13,891 nucleotides of DNA from Actinomycetota bacterium. GTDB lineage: Bacteria > Zhuqueibacterota > Zhuqueibacteria > Residuimicrobiales > Krinioviventaceae. The notes below the pieces were generated by a model. It saw only the letters and a list, made by a program, of their open reading frames with translations. It made no database searches and was not told the DNA's origin. Made by a program: the position numbers and the translations under genes. Positions within the stretch are counted from its first letter, which is position 1, and every line of letters starts with the position of its first letter. Shown one piece after another: positions 6,665 through 13,362 of the stretch. Where the stretch lies: assembly GCA_011682565.1 (NCBI GenBank), contig JAACEJ010000022.1:1-13891 (forward strand), given 5' to 3'.

Positions 6665-8686
6665 TCAACCATAGATTTCATCATGCCTAGGGACTGCGAG
6701 TTCTTCAGATACGAAAGAGGCCGCTGCCCTGGGATTACGAGTTTTTTTTCTGGGTTTGCGTCTATCCGGACCAATAGCAATCAATCCACCTAAAATCATC
6801 ATAAAGCCTCCGTACCACAACCAACTGACCAGAGGATTATACAGTACTTTAAAAGTTGCCTTTTTCGATTGATCATAATCCGCCAGAATCACGTAAAGGT
6901 CTTCGCGAAGTGACTTGAAAATATCAACTTCTGTTGTGACCTCCTTTCCCTGATAGAAGCGCTTTTGTGGGAGCAGTTCGGCCACAATCTTGTCATTTCT
7001 TTTAATGGAGAGACGAGCGGTGATGGCCTGATAGTCCTTTCGCTGATTCGCCGCGATATCCTCGTATTTGAGTTTGTAATTGGCAATCGATATCGAATCG
7101 CCCGGCTTAATTGTAGCCACTATTTCTTTCTTAAAGGCAGTCGATCCGGTAATGCCCACAAAAACCATAATGACTCCAATATGAATAATATAACCACCAT
7201 AACGCCGTTTATTATGCAATACCAGACGCCAGAGTGCCAGGAGAACATGCTCCGAGCGCATTATTGCACGGGTGCGGGCACCATTAAAAAATTCGATGAG
7301 AATCGTTGTTAGCACAAAAGTAGAAAGTGTCAAGGATATGATCGCGTAGAATGAACGTAATCCGATGATCAGAAAGAGCACAAATGACAATGCTGCGACG
7401 ATTAGCGGTGTGATGAAACGTCTGAGGAGGTTGTGAACTGTCGCCTTCCGCCAGGAGATAAGAGAGCATACTCCCGTTAACAGCAATAGCGCCAGGCCAA
7501 TGGGAACCGCCACCTGATTGAAGAAGGGAGGCCCAACAGTAATTTTGACGCCTCGCACCGCCTCGGAAATGATGGGAAAAATGGTTCCCCAAAATATAGC
7601 AAAAGCCAGCCCGGCTAAAAGCAAATTGTTGTAGAGAAAAGTTGATTCTTTTGATATGAAGGAATCCAATTGGTGGCTGCTACGCAAGGCAGTTCGACGG
7701 TAAAAAAGCAACAAAAAGGAGAAAACCAGCAATACGGCTAAAAAGGCTATGAAGAAGGGGCCAAGATTCGACACACCAAATGAATGGACAGATGAAATGA
7801 TGCCGCTGCGGGTGATAAATGTCCCAAAAATTGTCAACGCAAAAGTAACAATAATTAATACAATATTCCAGACCTTGAGCATACCCCGTTTTTCCTGAAT
7901 CATGACGGAATGAAGAAAAGCCGTTCCTGTGAGCCATGGCAATATTCCGGCATTCTCAACCGGATCCCAGGCCCAATAACCGCCCCAACCCAGTTCAACA
8001 TAAGCCCAATAGGCGCCAAACAGATTGCCAATCGTGAGAAATATCCACGACATGATGGTCCAACGCCGGGTCGTTTTGATCCATCGGGCATCCAGCCGTC
8101 CGGTCAATAGGGCCGCTATGGCAAAAGCAAAAGGGATGGTAAAGCCAACGTAACCCAGATAAAGAGTAGGTGGATGAAAAACCATGCCGGGATTGATTAA
8201 CATGGGATTCATTCCCATGCCATCCTGAGGAGGTGTACTCATCCGCGCGAATGGATTGGTTGCGAAGACAAGAAGCATAATGAAAAAGACGGCCACAGAC
8301 GCCAGGATGCCAACAATGTAAGCTAGTTGTTGCTGTTCTTTACCCCGATTCGTACGCAGCACGATGATAGTGAAAAAAGAGATCAACCAGGCCCAGAATA
8401 AAAGCGAACCCGCCTGACCGGCCCATACAGCAGAAATTGTATAAAACAGGGGCAAACTTTTACTCGTATAACTGGCGACATACTTTATTGAAAAATCCCT
8501 TGTTATAAGAAGATAAATTAACGCCAAAATAGACGTTGAAATGAACAAAAACAAAACGACGCTTCCTCTTTTGGCCGATTTATAGAGGGGCACGCTCTTC
8601 CACGTGGCTGCGCCAAAACCAGCGCAGGCTGTAAATACAGCGACAATAAAAGCGATTAACAGCGATCCGCTCCCAATGTTTGCCAT
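6665..8686 (-). CDS. ccmF: Haem lyase subunit CcmF
   Basis: CcmF attaches haem to apocytochrome c cysteines at the outer face of the inner membrane in System I maturation. The 673-residue protein is mostly transmembrane helices. The tryptophan-rich WWD signature spans 234-251 (WGGYWAWDPVENA..PWL). His171 (HPPTLYLGY), His259, His301 (HSFG) and His502 correspond to the four conserved family histidines that hold haem. A periplasmic beta-rich domain (about 515-615) precedes the last helix (620-640) and a basic tail. The length is close to the family's 640-680. GGGAG is 6 nt before ATG 8686. It follows the receiver-domain gene by 60 nt and heads ccmH, the CcmI-like gene and the 376-residue gene. 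CcmA, B, C, D and E are not in the window, so they must be elsewhere. Confidence 0.95.
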   Translation of the reverse strand: MANIGSGSLLIAFIVAVFTACAGFGAATWKSVPLYKSAKRGSVVLFLFISTSILALIYLLITRDFSIKYVASYTSKSLPLFYTISAVWAGQAGSLLFWAWLISFFTIIVLRTNRGKEQQQLAYIVGILASVAVFFIMLLVFATNPFARMSTPPQDGMGMNPMLINPGMVFHPPTLYLGYVGFTIPFAFAIAALLTGRLDARWIKTTRRWTIMSWIFLTIGNLFGAYWAYVELGWGGYWAWDPVENAGILPWLTGTAFLHSVMIQEKRGMLKVWNIVLIIVTFALTIFGTFITRSGIISSVHSFGVSNLGPFFIAFLAVLLVFSFLLLFYRRTALRSSHQLDSFISKESTFLYNNLLLAGLAFAIFWGTIFPIISEAVRGVKITVGPPFFNQVAVPIGLALLLLTGVCSLISWRKATVHNLLRRFITPLIVAALSFVLFLIIGLRSFYAIISLTLSTFVLTTILIEFFNGARTRAIMRSEHVLLALWRLVLHNKRRYGGYIIHIGVIMVFVGITGSTAFKKEIVATIKPGDSISIANYKLKYEDIAANQRKDYQAITARLSIKRNDKIVAELLPQKRFYQGKEVTTEVDIFKSLREDLYVILADYDQSKKATFKVLYNPLVSWLWYGGFMMILGGLIAIGPDRRKPRKKTRNPRAAASFVSEELAVPRHDEIYG

Positions 8687-8746
8687 CGTGCACTCCCGCT
8701 TTCTTTATGGTTATAAATGGTTAGTAATTTTAAGTAACATTAGAAT

Positions 8747-9139
8747 TTATTCTTGCTCATCTTTGTTGGAAACTCGGTGTTGTGCTACAACTTGATCTAA
8801 TATTTCTAACAATACAGTCCTGGTAAACGGCTTGGCAAGATAATATTGTGCGCCGCCTTTGAGACACATTTTACGCTTTTTGTCATCACCTAAAGCTCCA
8901 ATTATGATGAGAGGAATTCTTCTTAAATCTGAAAAAGAGCGTATATATTGACAAAAGTCCTCAATATTGACATCATCAAGCTCCATATCACAAATAATGA
9001 CATCCGGACGATTTATTTGCAAGAAAACCTTTGCCTCAGCAACACAGGATGCGACGGCGACTTTAAAGCCTTCTTTGTGTAGAATGTAGCGCCAGACGAT
9101 GACAAAGTTTTCATCGCTATCTATAATAAACACTAACAT
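8747..9139 (-). CDS. Single-domain response regulator (CheY-like receiver)
   Basis: A 130-residue stand-alone receiver domain with no DNA-binding output domain. Acidic pocket residues Asp7 and Asp9 (IIDSDE), phospho-acceptor Asp51 (VIICDMELDD) and conserved Lys103 (YLAKPF) are present. The Thr/Ser expected at the switch position after strand four is Gly81 (LIIIGALG). It would receive phosphate from a histidine kinase, none of which is encoded in the window, and signal through protein contacts. The start is ATG 9139, because the receiver fold begins immediately there (MLVFIID) and GAGGG is about 10 nt upstream; the upstream extension to 9205 has no domain character. It precedes ccmF by 60 nt and may be cotranscribed with it. 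Confidence 0.88.
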   Translation of the reverse strand: MLVFIIDSDENFVIVWRYILHKEGFKVAVASCVAEAKVFLQINRPDVIICDMELDDVNIEDFCQYIRSFSDLRRIPLIIIGALGDDKKRKMCLKGGAQYYLAKPFTRTVLLEILDQVVAQHRVSNKDEQE

Positions 9140-9327
9140 GATTTTACATCCCTCAATAGATAGTTGCCAGCGCATCGGCCCTAACAAGCGGATATGGAAA
9201 ATCATCCTCTTATTATTACGATCATTTTTTGTATTAACCGGATATCTTACCTACATTCTCCATAACGGTGCAGGGCAGATCCATTTGCCTATTCGATATA
9301 ATTCCTTATTAGAGTTTGACATCTATA

Positions 9328-10239
9328 CTATAGTCCAACCTGCAAGCCGCTTAAAAAGCTCACATTGGGACTGGTATCACTCATGCCCGCTAATGCCACA
9401 GTCGAAATCGTCAGAGTACGAAAAATATGAAAATAATAGCCAAGAGATATTTGACTGGGCGGCTGGTAGCCCGGAAGTATTTCCGAATAGCTCTGGTAAT
9501 AAAGCACGAGCGAAGAGCGTCCCTGGTTGAAAAATTTACCAAAGCCCAGGCCAAAAGTTACCGGATCGTTAAAAGTAACATCTGCCGGATCACCAATGAC
9601 CAGAAAACCAACATTAGCAAAAAGCAGAAACGAATTCATCGACTTGCGTACTGTAAGACCCAGACCGTAATCGTATACGCCGGTACCGTAGTTTTTGCTT
9701 CGGTTGGCTGTAGGAACTTTTACCTGGGTGTTGAGCGAAAGTGACGGCAAAGAAGCTTGTTCACGCAAAAGCAACAACTCAGAGTAAAGGTAAAGATCAC
9801 CCAGGCCGTAGTTGAGATTGCTGAACGGGCTCATACCATGCATGTTCTCCTCATCGTTCCACTCACTATGGCCGCCCATCATTCCTCCCCCAAAGCGATC
9901 AACCATATCATTGTCTGTATGATGCATGCCGCCGGTGGGCAGAAAAATACCGCCGGTGTAGGTAACAAGATCATCTCTTTGGGCGATAAGTGGCAGACTT
10001 AGCGACACACTCCAGCGATCGGATTGATAACGAAGGCCGCCATAAAAATAATAAGCGGTTGTGCTGCCGTCAAAAATATAATCTCCTTTTGTTACCTGCG
10101 CCGAAGTATTGACAAACCATTGTCCACCGGCAAAAGATCTTCCTGCCGGTGAAAACAACATGATAATGAAGAGCAGCAAAGACGCTGTCACTATAGCCCT
10201 GCTCATCATCTGCATTGGAAACAAACCAATCCCCTTCAT
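9328..10239 (-). CDS. Outer-membrane beta-barrel with Met/His-rich loop
   Basis: A 303-residue protein with an N-terminal signal segment (hydrophobic 15-30, SFAGG near 35-39) and alternating beta strands to a C-terminal strand, as in small transport or sensor barrels of the phenol-pathway MetA type. Residues about 101-139 form an insertion rich in Met, His, Gly and Asp (GGMHH, GGGMMGGH, ENMHGM), a likely external metal-binding loop. The ATG overlaps the stop of the Met-rich gene (TAATG at 10237-10241), so translation is coupled and the two products probably work together. Copper or another soft metal is the likely ligand, inferred from Met/His clustering. Whether it is a channel, a binding protein or an efflux port cannot be told. 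Confidence 0.85.
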   Translation of the reverse strand: MKGIGLFPMQMMSRAIVTASLLLFIIMLFSPAGRSFAGGQWFVNTSAQVTKGDYIFDGSTTAYYFYGGLRYQSDRWSVSLSLPLIAQRDDLVTYTGGIFLPTGGMHHTDNDMVDRFGGGMMGGHSEWNDEENMHGMSPFSNLNYGLGDLYLYSELLLLREQASLPSLSLNTQVKVPTANRSKNYGTGVYDYGLGLTVRKSMNSFLLFANVGFLVIGDPADVTFNDPVTFGLGFGKFFNQGRSSLVLYYQSYSEILPGYQPPSQISLGYYFHIFRTLTISTVALAGMSDTSPNVSFLSGLQVGL

Positions 10240-10835
10240 TACCGGTTTCCTTTTTGAATTTTATCCATATTTTTAACAACCCGGTCAAAATCATTTGTTA
10301 ACGATTTCATGTGTTTTTGCATTTCTTGCATTTGCTTTTGTGTTCCGGGATTGCTCATCAGCTTTTGATTGGACATCATTTTATGCATCTGTTCCATGAC
10401 TTTGTTCATATTTTTTGCCATGTCATCGATGCCTTGCATCATGTTCATCGTTTGTTGATTTCCATTGTCCAGCATCATTGCATTTTTGTTACCATGAGCA
10501 ACTTTTTCCAACTCGTCCCGACCGACCATTGCTTCCATCTGAGTATCAAAAGAATGGTCGTGCTTGTTCTGTTGCTTGTTATTCAATGTCTGCATCATGT
10601 TTGTTGTCGTATTCATGATTTTTTGCATGTGTTGCATCATTTCGTTCATAGACATCATACTTTGATTCATATTGCCCATCATGCTTTGTGGCGTTCTTTG
10701 CTGGATTTGACTATGCATCATTTGCTGCTGCCGTTGATTATCTGCACCCGCACGTTGTGCGTGAACAGCAAACGGAATAAAAGCTGCGAGTGCAACCAGT
10801 GTTAACACGGCGAGAATTTTTTTTAGTGTTTTCAT
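10239..10835 (-). CDS. Met-rich periplasmic protein, probable copper binding
   Basis: A 198-residue exported protein with a clear signal peptide cleaved after VHA (residue 26). About one residue in six is Met (some 33 in total), in repeated MM, MxM and HM patterns (for example SMMGNM, SMMSMNEMM, HKMMSNQ). The rest is Gln, Asn and Lys with predicted helix and no Cys. Such Met-dense envelope proteins typically bind Cu(I), as in the Met-rich parts of CopA, CopB and PcoE-like proteins, but I recognise no named family. The start has AGGAG 6 nt before ATG. It begins a two-gene unit with the barrel at 9328-10239. Upstream are an inverted-repeat leader, a candidate promoter and the operator array at 11054-11089, the last shared with the multicopper oxidase. 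Confidence 0.88.
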   Translation of the reverse strand: MKTLKKILAVLTLVALAAFIPFAVHAQRAGADNQRQQQMMHSQIQQRTPQSMMGNMNQSMMSMNEMMQHMQKIMNTTTNMMQTLNNKQQNKHDHSFDTQMEAMVGRDELEKVAHGNKNAMMLDNGNQQTMNMMQGIDDMAKNMNKVMEQMHKMMSNQKLMSNPGTQKQMQEMQKHMKSLTNDFDRVVKNMDKIQKGNR

Positions 10836-10872
10836 AATAAACTCCTGTGAATGGATTTGATCTGTATTAAAA

Positions 10873-10944
10873 CCTCCCGGAGAATGAGTTATAATTTATA
10901 TGAATCGTTCACAGTATATGATTTTTATCAAAATCTCCGGGAGG
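10873..10944 (-). repeat. 11-bp inverted repeat in the leader of the Met-rich gene
   Basis: CCTCCCGGAGA (10873-10883) and TCTCCGGGAGG (10934-10944) are perfect complements 50 bp apart. The spacer also contains the short dyad GATTTT-TATC-AAAATC (10920-10935), which overlaps the right arm. If transcription starts near 10945, the stem would be at the very 5' end of the mRNA, about 37 nt clear of the start codon. It could stabilise the message or be a binding site for a second regulator. Confidence 0.6.
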
Positions 10945-10953
10945 CGGTCTATA

Positions 10954-10980
10954 TTTATACATGACTACTATGCTTATCAA
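10954..10980 (-). promoter_or_regulatory. Candidate promoter for the Met-rich/barrel unit
   Basis: On the minus strand TTGATA (10975-10980) is followed after 15 nt by TATAAA (10954-10959). Spacing is short of the ideal 17. It sits about 75 nt downstream of the operator array and predicts an mRNA beginning near the inverted repeat. Confidence 0.35.
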
Positions 10981-11053
10981 TTACTATGCCGTAACGTCTT
11001 TTCACTTAATTCTATAAAAATCAATATAGAAGATAATTGGTTTTCATTTTGAT

Positions 11054-11089
11054 TGTAGAATATTATAGAATATTGTAGAATATTCTACA
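11054..11089. promoter_or_regulatory. Operator array: three 10-bp direct repeats ending in a palindrome
   Basis: TGTAGAATAT (11054-11063), TATAGAATAT (11064-11073) and TGTAGAATAT (11074-11083) are head to tail, and the last completes the perfect palindrome TGTAGAATATTCTACA (11074-11089), identical to 2572-2587. The 10-bp period places each unit on the same face of the helix, which suits cooperative binding of a regulator. The site is about 220 nt upstream of the Met-rich gene start. Confidence 0.72.
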
Positions 11090-11154
11090 TTGGATTCAAT
11101 CTGCAAAGCATTTCGTAAAAGCGCCGCAGGCAGAATTAATACACCGGCAGTCTG

Positions 11155-11196
11155 AAATAAAGACAACCGGAGGCTTTGCAAAGGCTCCGGTTGTCT
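11155..11196 (-). terminator. Rho-independent terminator of the T9SS gene
   Basis: AGACAACCGGAG (11161-11172) pairs perfectly with CTCCGGTTGTCT (11185-11196), and inside it CTTTG/CAAAG add five more pairs after one mismatch. On the minus strand the hairpin is followed by TTTATTTC. It is about 40 nt after the stop of the T9SS gene and separates it from the Met-rich unit. Confidence 0.85.
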
Positions 11197-11237
11197 GATA
11201 TGAATCTTTATTTATTTATTTATTCAACTCATTTTCT

Positions 11238-12890
11238 TTATTTCATCAGATTCATCTTTTTAATTTTGCTTTCCTGCCCGATGCGCAGCTCGTAAAAATA
11301 TGTACCCGAGGATAAAGAACTTGCATCAAAATTCACCTCGTGAACGCCTGCACTCATTTGTCCGTTGACAAGAGAAGTTATCAGCTCACCCAGAACATTA
11401 TAGATGTTCAGAGTAACATGATCCGAATTTGTGAGCGAAAAGGCAATGGTTGTTGTCGGATTAAACGGGTTGGGGTAATTCTGCTTCAGGGAAAAACCGT
11501 CAATCACGGCGCTGTTACCGGCTTCTTCGATGCCCGTTGCCTGGTCGGCGGAGAGAATAACATAGTTGCTGACTTGATTCGTCGAAAAGGTTACGGTATT
11601 ATTTGCGGGATCGACAACTGCATCATCTACAGGCACCCAACTGCCGGTTTCATCATCATAGCATTGTGCTGTAATCGAATTTTCATCCAGGTTGAAACCC
11701 TGAGTCTGGATGTCATTGTAATGCAACTGGAATTGCACGGAGGAGCCGAAACGTAAATGGTTTTCGCGTCCATTCCGTCCCATCCAGGTTTGTCCGTCCG
11801 GGAAAAAGACACCGACCTGATAACCCGCAAAATGTTTTTTATTGCCGCTATTGGGAACATTTTCAGGATACAATTCCAACAATTGACAGAACAAAGATTC
11901 GGGCGCCATCATCCTGCCCATCTGTCCCTTCCAGTTTTGCTCCCAACCCGGATTTATACGCATCCAGTCGTTACGGTCAAAGGGATTGCGAATCTGTCGG
12001 GGGGAGGGCATTTTAGTGGAGACCCAGGCGCCGCCGAAATGTGAACCCATGTTTGTAGAATCCCGCCAAGTCATACCGTTTATTTCATACACAACAATCA
12101 CGGGGTGATCGGAATTTTCCATCATCCCACCTGTGATATGAACAGTGTCGCCGTTTGCCGGCCGCATTGCACCGGACTCCGGTTTGTACCAGGGGGGACC
12201 AAAGTTCAGAAAATAATCGGGGGCGCCGTCGCCGTCCTCATCGAGATAAAACTGATTCATGGCAAACGTTGAATCCAGCAGAATCGAGCCGATAACGCTA
12301 ATCGTTTCCAGCGAGTCCTCCATCATGCCGAAAGAATCGCAATCGCCTGAGCCATGAAAATGCCCGCCTTCACGGGAATGTCTGCCCATGTTGTTCCAGA
12401 AAGGGGCGTAAGGTTCACGCCAGAATTCGCCGTTTAGTTCGTAAACGATAACGACCGGCATGTCGAATTGCCCGCTGTCGTGCGAACCGCCCGACACCGT
12501 GATCTCATCGCCTGCTGCCGGAAGCACGACGTTGCTGCTGTCCGGTGTGTACCAATAAGGTCCGAAATTAAGATGATAGTCTGCCTGTCCGTCACCGTCC
12601 GTGTCGAGGAAATACATCGGCATCATAGCCAATGTGGAATCGATGATGACAGTTCCCTGTACCGTCACTTGTGTCAGCGTATCGGGATTGACATTCCCGT
12701 CGTGTCCGCCCATCATACCGCCGCCGATGTGACCGCCGGAGCCGCCAGGCCCCATGTTGCCGCCATGTTCACCGTCTCCGTCTCCGTTGCCATGTCCCAT
12801 GCCGCCGCCGCCCATTTGCGCAATTGCCGGGGAGTAAAGAAAAAGCGCGAGCCCAAGAGTAAAACCAATAAGTAAATTTGAGAGTTTCAT
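11238..12890 (-). CDS. T9SS-secreted Gly/His/Met-rich protein with duplicated domain
   Basis: A 550-residue protein exported by Sec and then probably by type IX secretion. Residues 1-25 are a signal peptide (ending AIAQ). Residues 26-66 are a low-complexity Gly/His/Met/Asp stretch (GGGMGH, GGGMMGGH). Two copies of one domain follow (74-158 and 196-276); each has a 'DSTxAM' strand, a DxDGDGxxDYxLNFGPxWYxP segment resembling thrombospondin-type calcium loops, and a final PVxIVYExNGxxWR strand. Residues about 355-448 are another beta domain. From 466 to the end is a Por sorting domain: NYPNPFNPTT (471-480), IYNVLGELI, SSGTYFYEL and a basic terminus. Start ATG 12890 is chosen because GGAGG is 6 nt upstream; ATG 12908 has no ribosome site. 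Its own terminator follows. Metal or calcium binding on the cell surface is inferred; the duplicated domain is not one I can name. Confidence 0.9.
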   Translation of the reverse strand: MKLSNLLIGFTLGLALFLYSPAIAQMGGGGMGHGNGDGDGEHGGNMGPGGSGGHIGGGMMGGHDGNVNPDTLTQVTVQGTVIIDSTLAMMPMYFLDTDGDGQADYHLNFGPYWYTPDSSNVVLPAAGDEITVSGGSHDSGQFDMPVVIVYELNGEFWREPYAPFWNNMGRHSREGGHFHGSGDCDSFGMMEDSLETISVIGSILLDSTFAMNQFYLDEDGDGAPDYFLNFGPPWYKPESGAMRPANGDTVHITGGMMENSDHPVIVVYEINGMTWRDSTNMGSHFGGAWVSTKMPSPRQIRNPFDRNDWMRINPGWEQNWKGQMGRMMAPESLFCQLLELYPENVPNSGNKKHFAGYQVGVFFPDGQTWMGRNGRENHLRFGSSVQFQLHYNDIQTQGFNLDENSITAQCYDDETGSWVPVDDAVVDPANNTVTFSTNQVSNYVILSADQATGIEEAGNSAVIDGFSLKQNYPNPFNPTTTIAFSLTNSDHVTLNIYNVLGELITSLVNGQMSAGVHEVNFDASSLSSGTYFYELRIGQESKIKKMNLMK

Positions 12891-13050
12891 GTTAAACCTC
12901 CGTTTCATAAATTAAAATTATCTTTATTTTATATCGACCCTGCTTAAACAATAAAGATGCCACAAATTATATGTTAAACTAAGTATGTGTTATAACGGCA
13001 GTTCTGAAAGTTGACCGTTCAGGGTGGCATATTTACTGGAAAAAAAAGGG

Positions 13051-13194
13051 ATGAGTTCATGCAATATGTGCAAAATGGAATGCAAAAATTGCACGATTCT
13101 AACAGGGGCGGATTATGGATTAAACTGTAACAAATACTTGTCATTGCGAGAAGTGAGGAACGAATCCCGGGTTATCGGGGAAGCAATCTCATAA
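13051..13194 (+). CDS. Small Cys-rich ORF interrupted by a repeat
   Basis: ATG 13051 opens a 47-codon frame whose first 14 residues hold four cysteines (Cys4, Cys7, Cys11, Cys14: CxxC-x3-CxxC), then a fifth at 26. From codon 26 on it reads into the palindromic repeat, so the C-terminal half is repeat-encoded and probably not native. Taking the repeat out (13126-13259) rejoins the frame into a 36-residue peptide ending at a TAG near 13296. A purine-rich GGAAAAAAAAGGG precedes the ATG, a weak ribosome site. The Cys spacing suggests a metal- or cluster-binding micro-protein, now truncated. It could also be chance. Confidence 0.35.
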   Translation: MSSCNMCKMECKNCTILTGADYGLNCNKYLSLREVRNESRVIGEAIS

Positions 13195-13259
13195 TCGCCT
13201 GTAAGGCATGAGATTGCTTTGTTCCAATCGCAATGGCACGGTTGGAAAGTATTGTTACA
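13126..13259. repeat. Palindromic MITE-like interspersed repeat
   Basis: The ends are inverted copies: TGTAACAAATACTT (13126-13139) against AAGTATTGTTACA (13247-13259), one base different. Inside, CATTGCGA...GAAGCAATCTCAT (13142-13192) faces ATGAGATTGCTT...TCGCAATG (13208-13235). The core is the widespread 'TTGCGAGGAGCGAAGCGACGAAGCAATC' style palindrome seen in intergenic DNA of many bacteria. It encodes no transposase and would fold into a long hairpin. No clear target duplication is visible. Confidence 0.75.
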
Positions 13260-13311
13260 AAATGGCCAAAGTATAGATATATTCCTTGCGTATAGAGCAA
13301 TGAATGATTAT

Positions 13312-13361
13312 ATTTCACCCGGTTAAATTATAAGAGGTATTTAAGTTTTACCGGGTGAAAT
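13312..13361. repeat. 16-bp inverted repeat ending at the ATPase start codon
   Basis: ATTTCACCCGGTTAAA (13312-13327) and TTTTACCGGGTGAAAT (13346-13361) are complementary at 15 of 16 positions across an 18-bp spacer. The right arm ends one base before ATG 13363 and includes GGGTG, the only ribosome-site-like sequence, so the hairpin in mRNA would mask initiation. It could be an operator, an autoregulatory leader or an element boundary. Confidence 0.65.
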
Positions 13362-13362
13362 T

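Larger units (their letters stand above)
10836..11237. other. Regulatory intergenic region between Met-rich and T9SS genes
   Basis: These 402 bases contain no gene but are dense in signals. From right to left they hold a (TTTA)4 tract (11207-11222), the strong terminator of the T9SS gene, the operator array at 11054-11089, a candidate promoter at 10954-10980, and an 11-bp inverted repeat in the leader of the Met-rich gene. Confidence 0.7.
12891..13362. other. Divergent intergenic region with repeats and a small ORF
   Basis: This 472-base gap lies between the minus-strand T9SS gene and the plus-strand ATPase. It contains the T9SS ribosome site, a small Cys-rich ORF at 13051, a palindromic MITE-like repeat at 13126-13259, and the inverted repeat just before the ATPase. 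The remainder (about 12905-13045) is AT-rich with no clear signal. Confidence 0.6.

Noticed and set aside
9140..9205. Longer N-terminus for the receiver protein
   Set aside because: The added 22 residues have no receiver homology, and a ribosome site fits ATG 9139.
10311..10805. A 164-codon plus-strand frame opposite the Met-rich gene
   Set aside because: Its His/Leu/Cys richness is the antisense image of ATG-rich codons; the minus strand has the signal peptide and ribosome site.
11207..11222. (TTTA)4 microsatellite after the T9SS gene
   Set aside because: A short simple repeat in an AT-rich spacer beyond the stop codon; no sign of function.
12891..12908. Upstream ATG at 12908 for the T9SS protein
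   Set aside because: The GGAGG lies between this ATG and ATG 12890, so it serves the latter; the six extra codons are not needed for the signal peptide.
13126..13259. CRISPR or tRNA-like structure
   Set aside because: There is one palindrome with no spaced direct repeats and no tRNA consensus arms.
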